The position numbers were made by a program, and so were the translations under genes. DNA of 64,000 nucleotides, taken from contig NZ_JAPONB010000012.1 in the NCBI RefSeq assembly GCF_026676115.1, forward strand, positions 1-64,000, given 5' to 3'. Shown piece by piece: positions 25,917 to 34,504 of this stretch. Each line of letters starts with the position of its first letter. Position 1 is the first letter of the stretch. Under the pieces are notes generated by a model. It was given only the letters and a program-made list of their open reading frames with translations. It did not search any database and was not told the DNA's origin. This DNA comes from Salinimicrobium sp. TH3 (lineage in GTDB: Bacteria > Bacteroidota > Bacteroidia > Flavobacteriales > Flavobacteriaceae).

Positions 25917-27314
25917 TTATTTCTCGTAACCGAGTATTTTTAGAAAGTCGTGAGGTTCCTGTTGCTCGCTGAATAAGGTAGTTTCAAGATTTCCGTTCTC
26001 ATCTCTGTTAATTAAAATCTGTTTTGGCTGCGGAATCAAACAGTGCTGTAACCCTCCAAAACCACCAATGGTATCCTGATAAGCTCCAGTGTTAAAAAAC
26101 CCTATGTACAGGGGCTTGTCCCGCTTGTATTTAGGCAAGTAAATGGCGTTGGTATTCTGCTCGGAGTTGTAATAGTCATCACTGTCACAAGTTAGACCGC
26201 CAAGTAATACCCGCTCATACTCGTCATTCCAACGGTTCACCGCCAGCATAACAAATTTCTTGCTAATCGCCCAGGTATCGGGCAGGGTGGTAATGAAAGA
26301 TGAATTGATCATATTCCATTTCTCACGGTCATTCTGCTGTTTCTGATATAGAATTTCATAAATAGCACCCCCGCTTTCCCCTACAGTAAAGGACCCGAAT
26401 TCTGTAAAAATGTTCGGCACATCCACTTCGGCTTCATCACAGGCGATTTTGATCTGGTTCACGATCTCCTCCACCATATATTTATAATCATATTCGAAAT
26501 GAAGAGAGTTTTTCACTGGAAAACCACCACCAATATTAAGACTGTCAAGGGAAGGGCAAATCTTCTTTAAATTGATATATACCCGTAGACATTTCAACAA
26601 TTCATTCCAGTAATAGGCAGTATCGCGAATTCCGGTATTAATGAAAAAGTGTAGCATCTTCAGCTCCACCTGCTCATTGTCCTTGATCTGTTTGTTAAAG
26701 AAAGGAACAATATTTTTATAACCTATCCCCAGCCGGGAGGTGTAAAATTCAAATTTCGGCTCCTCTTCAGAAGCAATTCTTATCCCAATCTTGTACTTCC
26801 CGTCGATAGCTTCGGAAAGCAAATCGATCTCTTCATAATTATCAATTATGGGAATACAATTCTTGTGACCCCCGTTAATAAGGTTAGCAATATTGGTAAT
26901 ATAGCCGTTCCTTTTAAAACCGTTACAAATGACATAAGTGTCATTGGTGATCTTTCCTTTCTTCTTAAGGTTCTCAACAATATTTATATCTACTGAAGCT
27001 GATGTTTCAATATGAATATCATTCTTCAAAGCTTCATTAAGAACATGCTGAAAATGCGAGCTTTTTGTGCAATAGCAATAATTGTAACTGCCCTTATAAT
27101 CATGCTTTCTTAAAGCTTCGGCAAACCAATCTTTTGCTCTGTTAATATTTTGCGAGATCTTAGGCAGGTAGGTAAACTTTAAAGGCGCACCATACTCTTT
27201 TACAAGTTCCATAAGATCAATACCATGAAATTGCAGTTCGCCACTTTCAACAGTAAATTCTTCCTGGGGGAAATAATATGTCTGGTCGATTAAATCGCTG
27301 TACTTCGTATTCAA
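25917..27314 (-). CDS. speA: Arginine decarboxylase, short Bacteroidota type
   Basis: Fold-III PLP decarboxylase of 465 residues, shorter than the roughly 650-residue proteobacterial SpeA but usual for this phylum. The PLP lysine is Lys84 in CYCTKSSHF. The SLNIGGGFPVKN segment near 260 binds the phosphate. The C-terminal GFFNTGAYQDTIGGFGG stretch carries the expected active-site Tyr and Asp region. It converts arginine to agmatine and CO2 in the cytoplasm. It heads the speA-speB-DHS-like unit; the 58-nt gap to speB has no obvious terminator. Confidence 0.88.
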   Translation of the reverse strand: MNTKYSDLIDQTYYFPQEEFTVESGELQFHGIDLMELVKEYGAPLKFTYLPKISQNINRAKDWFAEALRKHDYKGSYNYCYCTKSSHFQHVLNEALKNDIHIETSASVDINIVENLKKKGKITNDTYVICNGFKRNGYITNIANLINGGHKNCIPIIDNYEEIDLLSEAIDGKYKIGIRIASEEEPKFEFYTSRLGIGYKNIVPFFNKQIKDNEQVELKMLHFFINTGIRDTAYYWNELLKCLRVYINLKKICPSLDSLNIGGGFPVKNSLHFEYDYKYMVEEIVNQIKIACDEAEVDVPNIFTEFGSFTVGESGGAIYEILYQKQQNDREKWNMINSSFITTLPDTWAISKKFVMLAVNRWNDEYERVLLGGLTCDSDDYYNSEQNTNAIYLPKYKRDKPLYIGFFNTGAYQDTIGGFGGLQHCLIPQPKQILINRDENGNLETTLFSEQQEPHDFLKILGYEK

Positions 27315-27494
27315 TTTTTACGTAATAATGTTTAAAGTTAAAAAGTAGAAATTATAAGCCAATGCTGAAAAAATAAGGTGATAAAAGTTTGTTAAGGCCA
27401 AAACAGCCAGGGAGGGAAAATACTATAAACCAACCGGGTAGCGCCCGTGGTGTTTCTTTCATCATATTTGCTAAGCTAAAGCAAATGTATCAAA

Positions 27495-27550
27495 AAGCCG
27501 GAAAGTTGAAGGATTTTTTTCATATCTCCTTTTAAAACTTTCCGGCCTTA
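27495..27550 (-). terminator. Terminator of the pseudouridine synthase gene
   Basis: An eleven-base stem GCCGGAAAGTT/AACTTTCCGGC (27497-27507 with 27536-27546) has a 28-base loop that can pair further. The A run at 27492-27496 reads as U on the minus-strand transcript. Confidence 0.7.
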
Positions 27551-27577
27551 ATTTTTATACTTTATTCCAAAGGGAAA

Positions 27578-28483
27578 TTAAATATTCGAAAGGTTGATCA
27601 CCTCCTGTTTACTTAACACTCTCCAGTGCCCACGCGTGAGATCTTTTTTAGTAAGGCCTCCATAAACCACGCGATCAAGTTTCACAATTTCGTATCCAAG
27701 GCTTTTAAAAATCCTCTGAACAATGTGGGGTTTGGTACTTTTTATCTCAAGACCTATCTCCCTCTTTGGTTTGTTCTCTACATAACTCACCTCGGTAACT
27801 TTAGCAGTACCGTCTTCCAGCTTAACACCTTCCTTTATCTTTTGTAGATCATCATAGGCAAGATCTTTATCCAGTTCTATGTGGTAGATCTGTCTAATTC
27901 CGTTTTTAGGATTGGCAAGATTCTTTGCCATAGTTCCATCATTGGTAAACAGCAGTAAACCCGTCGATTGTGTCTCAAGTTTACCAACTGGATCAAGTTT
28001 TGATTTTGAAGCCCCGGCGATAAGGTCCATAACGGTTCTATTCTTGTTATCAAGACTTCCTGTCACGAAAAACCCTTTTGGCTTGTTGAGAAGGATATAT
28101 TCCGGTTTCTCGGGATAGATACGCCTGCCGTCAAATTTCACTTCGTCCTTTAGTTGCACCTTATGGCCCATTTCTGTAACCACCTGCCCGTTCACTGTCA
28201 CGCTTCCTGCGGCTATATAGATATCGGCATCTCTCCTGGAGCACACGCCGGAGTTTGCTACAAATTTATTTAGTCTTATTCCTTCACTCTTAGCCGCACC
28301 CTGCTTCTTTTTTACAGGAGCATTGCCACGGGAAATATTTTTAGGATCCTTTTCATCTCGGCTTACCGGAGCATTTCCGCGGGAATGGGATTTGGAACGG
28401 CCAGCACCGCTCTGTCTTCCGCTACTCGTTTTGTTGGAAGAGCGGTCTCCCCTGCTTCCAGATGACCTGTCATTTCTGCTCAT
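27578..28483 (-). CDS. RsuA/RluB-family pseudouridine synthase with altered catalytic motif
   Basis: Protein of 301 residues: a Ser/Gly/Arg/Lys-rich disordered N-terminus (1-70), an S4 RNA-binding domain (about 72-120, RLNKFVANSGVCSRRDADIYI), and a RsuA/RluB/RluE/RluF-type catalytic domain. The family motif GRLD, whose Asp forms the covalent adduct with uridine, here reads GKLE (PVGKLETQSTGLLLFTND). Both the Arg and the catalytic Asp are conservatively replaced. The rest of the fold is intact (LLNKPKGF, RTVMDLI, KLDRVVYGGL). It may be inactive on RNA but still bind it, or have altered chemistry, unless the codon GAG is a sequencing error for GAT/GAC. Confidence 0.85.
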   Translation of the reverse strand: MSRNDRSSGSRGDRSSNKTSSGRQSGAGRSKSHSRGNAPVSRDEKDPKNISRGNAPVKKKQGAAKSEGIRLNKFVANSGVCSRRDADIYIAAGSVTVNGQVVTEMGHKVQLKDEVKFDGRRIYPEKPEYILLNKPKGFFVTGSLDNKNRTVMDLIAGASKSKLDPVGKLETQSTGLLLFTNDGTMAKNLANPKNGIRQIYHIELDKDLAYDDLQKIKEGVKLEDGTAKVTEVSYVENKPKREIGLEIKSTKPHIVQRIFKSLGYEIVKLDRVVYGGLTKKDLTRGHWRVLSKQEVINLSNI

Positions 28484-28758
28484 ATTAAATAATTTTGTAC
28501 AAAGATACTAGTTTGTTTAACAATACGATTGCAAGCACCAAATTCCAACTTCCAAAATGGTAAATTAGAGATTAGTGATTAGGAATATTTTTTTATTCTA
28601 TTGAAAATCTGCGAAGACCAGCGTCATCTGCGAAAAAGTATTTCAATGATCAATAAACAATGAGCAAAATTTCTTTGCATTCTTAGCGGGTCTCGGGGAT
28701 TTCTATTTTAACAATCATTAAAGTCTTTACTCTTGACTCTAATTTCCTGGTTCTAATT
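28484..28758. other. Spacer with dispersed repeat, no gene
   Basis: This 275-nt spacer contains degenerate repeat material. 28533-28590 resembles the reverse of the GGTGCTTGTAATTTGG element seen near 57030 and 63480. 28598-28690 (TCTGCGAAGACCAG, then TGATCAATAAACAATGAG) is a reverse-oriented relative of the repeats at 57066 and 59938. No coding potential is seen. Confidence 0.5.
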
Positions 28759-29664
28759 TTAAAACACTCTGCTAAGCAATGCGTCCACATCAATTAGCAG
28801 AATGCTGAAAACCCCCGCCACGATGATGAATTTCAACAGGTTGTGTAACAATACGTACTGCCATTTTGCTTTGCTAAAATAGAGCACCAGCAGGAAAATT
28901 ACCTGCACAACCAGGGCTCCGTAAAAAAAATAGTACATCTTCCCGATCTCAAAATGAAAAATAAGTAAATAAACCGGGATCATAGATAAAAAAGTAAGTG
29001 CCGTAATTAAGCTCTTGCTGGCATTCTCGCCATATACAATAGGAATAGTCCTGTAGCCCTGCGCTATGTCGCCCTTCATATTCTCAAGGTCCTTTACAGG
29101 TTCGCGCATGAGGATGATAAGGTATAAAAAGGCTGCGTGTACCAGGATCACGGTATCAAAATTCTTGTAATACAGGAAAACCGCAAAGAATGGGGTAATA
29201 GTAATTACAGAGGCCACCAAATTATTGAAAAAAAGTATTTTTTTGAGACGGTGGGAATAAAACCAGATCACAAAAATATATATAGCAAAGAAAGATACCG
29301 CCCTAAAAGAGAGGTAGCTGGCAAAAAATATACCGGCAAGGTTAAGAATAAAATATACAGAAAGCTTGGTACGCTGACTTACAAACCTGTCGAGCATCGT
29401 CTTTTGCGGCCGATTGATCAGGTCTTTCTCACTGTCGTAAAAATTATTGATGATATATCCTGCAGCCACAATAGAAGCCGTAGCCAGCACCATAAAAAAT
29501 AAATTGGGATCAAAGAGCACCTGCCCCATGGGATGATCGGGTGCCAGAATGAATATAGAAGTGAGATACTGGGCAATGACAAGCACCAGGATATTGTAGC
29601 CCCTAATGACCGAAATAAAGCTGAGAATCTTGAGCAGAAGCCGCTTTTTGGAAATAGAAGCCAT
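28759..29664 (-). CDS. UbiA family prenyltransferase
   Basis: Membrane prenyltransferase of 301 residues with about eight helices. Both aspartate-rich motifs that bind the prenyl diphosphate through magnesium are present: NNFYDSEKD near residue 67 and REPVKDLENMKGD near 187. Bacteroidota proteins of this type are usually named geranylgeranylglycerol-phosphate geranylgeranyltransferase; the true acceptor in these bacteria is uncertain. It follows mevalonate kinase by 8 nt on the same strand, which ties it to isoprenoid supply. Confidence 0.85.
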   Translation of the reverse strand: MASISKKRLLLKILSFISVIRGYNILVLVIAQYLTSIFILAPDHPMGQVLFDPNLFFMVLATASIVAAGYIINNFYDSEKDLINRPQKTMLDRFVSQRTKLSVYFILNLAGIFFASYLSFRAVSFFAIYIFVIWFYSHRLKKILFFNNLVASVITITPFFAVFLYYKNFDTVILVHAAFLYLIILMREPVKDLENMKGDIAQGYRTIPIVYGENASKSLITALTFLSMIPVYLLIFHFEIGKMYYFFYGALVVQVIFLLVLYFSKAKWQYVLLHNLLKFIIVAGVFSILLIDVDALLSRVF

Positions 29665-29672
29665 GGATCGCT

Positions 29673-30611
29673 TTAGAAGTTGTAGACTACTTCCAGGCGG
29701 TAATCCTTTAATGCTTTTCTGGCTTTTTCAATATCTTCTGTAAACCCTAAAATGTAACCACCACCACCAGAGCCACAAAGCTTAAGGTAATAGTCGTTGG
29801 TTTCAATCCCGTTCTTCCAGAGTTTGTGGAATTGAGCAGGGATCATAGGTTTAAAGTTATCAAGCACAACATGAGACAACTTCTTCATATTCCCAAAAAG
29901 GGATTTTACATCACCTTTTAAGAAATCATCGACACAGGCATCGGTATGTTTTACGAACTGATCTTTCAGCATTTTCCTAAAAGGTTCCTGCTTCATGTTC
30001 TCCATGAAGATGTTCACCATAGGAGCAGTCTCTCCAACAGATCCACTGTCAAGAAGGAAAACCGCGCCTTTCCCGTTCTGGGTTTGTGACGGAATTCCGG
30101 CAGGTTCGATATTGTCTTTTGAGTTGATAAGAATTGGAATGCTTAAGTAAGAGTTCAAAGGATCAAGTCCCGAGGATTTCCCGTGGAAAAAAGACTCCAT
30201 TTCTCCAAAGACCTTTTTCAATTTTAAAAGCTTCTCTCTGGTAAGGTTTTCCAGAACAGTGATCTTTTCAATAGCATACTCATCGTATATCGCAGCCACT
30301 AAAGCGCCACTACTCCCCACTCCATACCCCTGCGGAATACTGGAATCGAAATACATACCTTTTTCAATATCTGTCTTAAGTTCTTTCAAATTGAACTGGA
30401 CAAGCTCCGGCATTTTCTCCTGCAGCTCCTCAAGATAATCTACAAATCTTTTGAGGCTTTGATTTGATTTTTGTGCTTCTTCAGATGGATTTTCATCAAC
30501 CTTTAAAGCCCCATTATAGAAATTATAGGGAATAGATAAACCTTTGGAATCTTTGATGATCCCATATTCTCCGAAGAGTAAGATTTTTGAGTAAAATAAA
30601 GGTCCTTTCAT
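29673..30611 (-). CDS. GHMP kinase, probably mevalonate kinase
   Basis: GHMP-superfamily kinase of 312 residues. The N-terminal KILLFGEYG, the ATP-binding PQGYGVGSSGALVAA near 93-107, and the C-terminal LKLCGSGGGGYILGF are in order. With mvaD in the same operon and a UbiA gene downstream, phosphorylation of mevalonate (or phosphomevalonate) is the likely job. The third kinase of the pathway is not in the window, so which step this enzyme catalyses is not fixed by the sequence. Its ATG overlaps the stop of the DUF2442 gene (ATGA). Confidence 0.85.
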   Translation of the reverse strand: MKGPLFYSKILLFGEYGIIKDSKGLSIPYNFYNGALKVDENPSEEAQKSNQSLKRFVDYLEELQEKMPELVQFNLKELKTDIEKGMYFDSSIPQGYGVGSSGALVAAIYDEYAIEKITVLENLTREKLLKLKKVFGEMESFFHGKSSGLDPLNSYLSIPILINSKDNIEPAGIPSQTQNGKGAVFLLDSGSVGETAPMVNIFMENMKQEPFRKMLKDQFVKHTDACVDDFLKGDVKSLFGNMKKLSHVVLDNFKPMIPAQFHKLWKNGIETNDYYLKLCGSGGGGYILGFTEDIEKARKALKDYRLEVVYNF

Positions 30612-30883
30612 AGTGACTGGGTATTATTTTTCTGGTCATGAGTTAACATTCCGTAGGCAGAAAGATCCTCATCTACCTTATTCCAATGCACCCCATAACC
30701 ACCGGGAGAAATTGAAAAATCCAACAGTTCTTCTTTAGACGCTTTGTATAATCTCGGATACCACTCTAAAGGAGCGCCAATCTCACGACCATCTTCTAAA
30801 GAAAAGAAAACTTTCTCATCCCTGAAGAATACATCCTTAATTTTTATGTCAGTCTTAACTGTTTTCATTTCCTTGATACTCAT
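30608..30883 (-). CDS. DUF2442 domain protein
   Basis: Protein of 91 residues whose core (VFFSLEDGREIGAPLEWYPRLYKAS, then LLDFSISPGGYGVHWNKVDEDLS) is DUF2442, a small domain usually paired with DUF4160. The pair often looks like a two-gene addiction or regulatory module, but no activity is established. It overlaps the DUF4160 gene upstream by 29 bases and mevalonate kinase downstream by four, so translation is probably coupled within the mevalonate operon. Confidence 0.85.
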   Translation of the reverse strand: MSIKEMKTVKTDIKIKDVFFRDEKVFFSLEDGREIGAPLEWYPRLYKASKEELLDFSISPGGYGVHWNKVDEDLSAYGMLTHDQKNNTQSL

Positions 30884-31097
30884 CCCATTTTCTGAGAAAG
30901 TAAAATCTTTTTTGTTTTACAATTTCCAAAGCAGCATTAATATCCTGTTTTTTGAAATTATAAATGTAACTCACCTTTAACGATTCAAGATCAATTTTTA
31001 ATTCTCCACCTTTCCCCTCAACATGAATGTGTTTAGGCAAATGTTCATTAGAGTAAAAAAAGAACCTGAAGCCTTTTTCAAGGTGTATTGTTGGCAT
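30855..31097 (-). CDS. DUF4160 domain protein
   Basis: Protein of 80 residues when started at ATG 31097, the usual MPTI start; an upstream ATG at 31127 would add ten residues. The core FRFFFYSNEHLPKHIHVEGKGGELKIDLE is the diagnostic DUF4160 pattern with conserved His residues. It is the first member of a DUF4160-DUF2442 pair lying between mvaD and mevalonate kinase. The mode of action is unknown. Confidence 0.87.
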   Translation of the reverse strand: MPTIHLEKGFRFFFYSNEHLPKHIHVEGKGGELKIDLESLKVSYIYNFKKQDINAALEIVKQKRFYFLRKWDEYQGNENS

Positions 31098-31174
31098 TAA
31101 ACTTCTCTTTGCGTGACAAAGATACACATTTAGCTGAAATGTAATCTATTACAGCATATGACAGAAGTCAAATT

Positions 31175-32260
31175 TCAGGCCATTTTTTTTGCTCCACTGC
31201 CCACTTTGTCATTGATATACTGGCTGTTCTGGCAGTACTGCTTAAGCTCGTTTTCTATAAATTCCAGGGTTTGCTCTGCCTCGTTATCCGGATAGAGCAA
31301 ATGAACATTCGCACCTGCATCAAGAGTAAAACACGCGTGCAGACCGGTTTCTTCCCTAAACCTGAAAATTTTGTTGATGATTGCCAGCGTATTAGGCTTC
31401 ATCAGGAGAAAATACGGCTGACTCGTCATCATCATCGCATGCAATGTTAATGCTTCACTTTCCACAACTTTTATAAATTCCTCGAGGTCGCCACTGCGAA
31501 AGATCTTTTTGAGCTTATCCAAATTGTCATGTGCCTGGCGAAACCGGGTTTCGGCGTAAGGGTGGTCATTCATTAGATCATGGCCAACAGTACTGCTCAC
31601 CTGTTTCTCTCCCTTATCCACCAGCAAGATCGTGTCGCGGTAATTCTTGAAATTTTCGTGAACCTCATCTCTAAAAGGCACACCGTACAGGTCACTGCTT
31701 TGATAAATGCTATTGTGCATTCCCCAAACAACAAGCTCCCCTTCAATACTGCGGCAGGCACTGCCCGAGCCCAGCCTTGCCAAAAATGAGCTTTTTCGGG
31801 TGAAATATTCCTCATCCATTTCAGGATCCAACTGCTTTTCCAAACTCATAAAACAAAGCGCCAATGCGCTCATTCCGCTAGCCGAAGAGGCGATCCCGCT
31901 ACTATGAGGAAAAGAGTTTGAAGTTTCAATAGTAAAACTATAATCCTTCAAAAAAGGCAAATAAGGTTCCACCCTTTCCAGGAACTTCTGAATTTTAGGC
32001 CTAAAAGATTCTTTTTTCTCCCCTTCAAAAACCAATTCAAAATCAAAATTGGAAGCAGTTCTTTGTTTCTTCTGAAACTTCAACGTTGTTGTTGTCCGGC
32101 AATGATCCAGGGTAAAACTGATGGAAGGATTCGCCGGAATTTGATTTTCCAGTTTCCCCCAATATTTTACAAGAGCGATATTGCTTGGACTTTCCCACGT
32201 CACTTCCCCTTGCTGTAAGGAAGACTTGTATGGCTTCGGAATGAAATCTTTTTTGGTCAT
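31175..32260 (-). CDS. mvaD: Diphosphomevalonate decarboxylase
   Basis: GHMP-family decarboxylase of 361 residues. Hallmarks are SNIALVKYWGK near 26-36, the ATP loop FPHSSGIASSASGMSAL near 115-130, and the catalytic Asp region TLDAGANVHLLY near 325. It converts mevalonate 5-diphosphate to isopentenyl diphosphate in the cytosol. It is the first gene of the mvaD-DUF4160-DUF2442-kinase-UbiA operon. The intergenic 88 nt ahead of the Met start face the divergent SDR gene, so the promoters are back-to-back. Confidence 0.92.
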   Translation of the reverse strand: MTKKDFIPKPYKSSLQQGEVTWESPSNIALVKYWGKLENQIPANPSISFTLDHCRTTTTLKFQKKQRTASNFDFELVFEGEKKESFRPKIQKFLERVEPYLPFLKDYSFTIETSNSFPHSSGIASSASGMSALALCFMSLEKQLDPEMDEEYFTRKSSFLARLGSGSACRSIEGELVVWGMHNSIYQSSDLYGVPFRDEVHENFKNYRDTILLVDKGEKQVSSTVGHDLMNDHPYAETRFRQAHDNLDKLKKIFRSGDLEEFIKVVESEALTLHAMMMTSQPYFLLMKPNTLAIINKIFRFREETGLHACFTLDAGANVHLLYPDNEAEQTLEFIENELKQYCQNSQYINDKVGSGAKKMA

Positions 32261-32347
32261 GCTTGCAGTTTACGCAAAGATAGATTTTCCTGAAAAAGCT
32301 AAAGCCGTTAAAAAATGCTATTTTAGAGAGGCGATAAAAATAAAACT

Positions 32348-33163
32348 ATGAGCAAGACCATATTGATCACCGGTGCCTCCAGCGGAATTGGCAGGGCAAC
32401 AGCAAAGCTTTTTGCTGAAAAAGGCTGGAATGTTGCAGCAACCATGCGTTCTCCCGAAGAAGAAAAGGAGCTTAAGGAGCTTCCAAACCTTAGGCTTTAC
32501 ACGCTGGATGTCACTAAAAAAGAGCATTTGAAAAAAATACTTCCTGAAGTGGAAAAAGATTTCTCATCCATCGATGTGCTATTTAACAATGCGGGCTACG
32601 GTGCCGTAGGTGCTTTTGAAAAATCTTCGGAGGAACAGGTTTTGCATCAGTTTCAGGTTAATGTCTTTGGAGTTATGGATCTCACCCGGGAATTTATTCC
32701 CTACTTCAAAAAAAGAGGGGAAGGCATGATCATCAATACCTCCTCTGTGGTAGGCCGGTTCACCATTCCGCTTTACAGTTTGTACTGTTCCAGCAAATGG
32801 GCATTGGAAGGTTTTACCGAAGCATTGCAATTCGAACTAAAGCAGTTCAACATCAAGGTTAAAATGATAGAACCCGCCGCTATTAAAACCGATTTCCATG
32901 GCAGGTCTCTCAAAGTTTTTGAAAATGATGCCGTCAAAGGTTACAATAAAATGGAGAAAAATATTCTAAGTGGAATGAGGAAAAGAAATGAAAAAGCACC
33001 CGGACCCGAAGTAGTTGCAAAAACAGTTTTTAAAGCCGCTACAGATGGATCTCAGAAATTAAGATATCCTACCGGAAAAGGCGCCGGGGCGGTACTCTTT
33101 GCCCGGAAGATCCTTCCCACCTCCTGGTTCAATAAATTGGTTTTTAAGCAACAGAGTCGGTAG
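32348..33163 (+). CDS. Short-chain dehydrogenase/reductase
   Basis: Classical SDR of 271 residues: cofactor motif TGASSGIGRA (7-16), NNAGYG near 80, and the catalytic YCSSK (Tyr-x3-Lys) near 145. The basic residue in TMRSPEEEK after the second strand hints at NADP preference. The substrate is unknown; family members reduce retinal-like or fatty aldehydes and keto groups. Its 3' end overlaps the converging flavoprotein gene by 20 bases. Confidence 0.85.
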   Translation: MSKTILITGASSGIGRATAKLFAEKGWNVAATMRSPEEEKELKELPNLRLYTLDVTKKEHLKKILPEVEKDFSSIDVLFNNAGYGAVGAFEKSSEEQVLHQFQVNVFGVMDLTREFIPYFKKRGEGMIINTSSVVGRFTIPLYSLYCSSKWALEGFTEALQFELKQFNIKVKMIEPAAIKTDFHGRSLKVFENDAVKGYNKMEKNILSGMRKRNEKAPGPEVVAKTVFKAATDGSQKLRYPTGKGAGAVLFARKILPTSWFNKLVFKQQSR

Positions 33164-34409
33164 TCATAGCCTTTGCAGCAAGAAATCCGCCGGTCCAGGC
33201 ATTCTGGAAGTTGAAGCCGCCGGTAATGGCATCTATATTCAAAACTTCACCTGCCAAAAAAAGGTTTTTACAGACCTTGCTTTCAAAGGTTTTAAAATTC
33301 ACCTCCTTAAGTTCCACTCCGCCGGCGGTGACAAATTCTTCTTTAAAGGTGCTTTTCCCGTGCACCTGAAATGTACCACAGCCAAGCTGGTTCGTTAATT
33401 CCTCCAGCTGCTGCTTATTGAGATCGGCCCAGCGAACCTCAGCCCCAATTCCTGAAGCATTGACCAAACTTTGCCACAGTCGTTTTGGTAAACCGAATTG
33501 CGCATAATTCTGCGGATGCTGCTTTGCATTCTCTTTTTTGAGGCGTTGCAGTTCTTCAGAAATTTCTTCAGGAGAAAATTCGGGCAGCCAGTTGACTTCG
33601 ATCTCAAAATTCTTTCTATCACTAAGCTCCCTGGCACCCCAGGCAGAAAGTTTGAGAATAGCAGGGCCGCTCATGCCCCAATGGGTGATCAACAGCGGTC
33701 CTGAAGTTTCAAGTTTTTCTCTTTTTACTCGAACCACGGCATCTGTCGCCACTCCGGGGAGATCTTTAATTCGGGCATCTGTGATCTTGAAGGTAAATAA
33801 AGAAGGTACTCCGGGCACAACCGTATGACCAAGATCCTTCAGCATTTCCCACATTTTTGGATTGCTTCCTGTGGCTACAAGAACTTTTTCTGCAGTAAAA
33901 TTTTCCTGTAAAGTCGTGACTTCCCATCGTCCATCCTTCTGCTTAAGGCCCTGCACCGCCCTTTTTGTAAGCACTTCAATATTTAACCTTTTTGACTCCT
34001 CTAGAAAAAGATCTATGATGGTTTCTGAAGAATTGGATTCAGGGAACATCCTGCCGTCTTCTTCGATCTTTAGCGGAACTCCTCTTTTCTCAAACCATTC
34101 TATGGTATCTCCCGTCATAAAGCTGTGGAAAGGTCCACGTAATTCTTTTTCTCCCCGGGGATAATTGCGTGTGAGCTCCTTCGGAAGAAATTCGGCGTGG
34201 GTGACATTACAGCGGCCACCGCCCGAGATGCGGACCTTCGTAAGCAGCTCCTTTCCCCTTTCCAGGATACAAATGCGGGCTTCAGGCGCCATTTCGGCAG
34301 CATTTATTGCAGTGAAAAATCCGGCAGCACCGCCACCAATAATTATTATGTCGTAAGAAAGAGGTTCCAAAATGTCATTTTTCAGCCTCAAAGGTAGAGA
34401 TTTCTGCAA
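33144..34409 (-). CDS. HI0933-family flavoprotein (NAD(P)/FAD-dependent oxidoreductase)
   Basis: Protein of 421 residues of the HI0933/YhiN family: an FAD-binding IIIGGGAAGFFTAINAA motif near 22-38, KVRISGGGRCNVTHA near 62, and the C-terminal NLFLAGEVLNIDAITGGFNFQNAWTGG closure. The role of the family is unsettled. No ATG precedes the FAD motif in frame, so the start must be a TTG: 34409, or one nearer the motif such as the TTG before EPLSYD. The end overlaps the SDR gene on the other strand. Confidence 0.85.
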   Translation of the reverse strand: MQKSLPLRLKNDILEPLSYDIIIIGGGAAGFFTAINAAEMAPEARICILERGKELLTKVRISGGGRCNVTHAEFLPKELTRNYPRGEKELRGPFHSFMTGDTIEWFEKRGVPLKIEEDGRMFPESNSSETIIDLFLEESKRLNIEVLTKRAVQGLKQKDGRWEVTTLQENFTAEKVLVATGSNPKMWEMLKDLGHTVVPGVPSLFTFKITDARIKDLPGVATDAVVRVKREKLETSGPLLITHWGMSGPAILKLSAWGARELSDRKNFEIEVNWLPEFSPEEISEELQRLKKENAKQHPQNYAQFGLPKRLWQSLVNASGIGAEVRWADLNKQQLEELTNQLGCGTFQVHGKSTFKEEFVTAGGVELKEVNFKTFESKVCKNLFLAGEVLNIDAITGGFNFQNAWTGGFLAAKAMTTDSVA

Positions 34410-34504
34410 GACGTTATTCTTTGTTAAAGACAGCGCTAAATCTTTCTTAAACCTTCCGCAGCCTTGAGAGCGCTTCTATAACTTTAAATTTCAAAAGTTG
34501 AATT

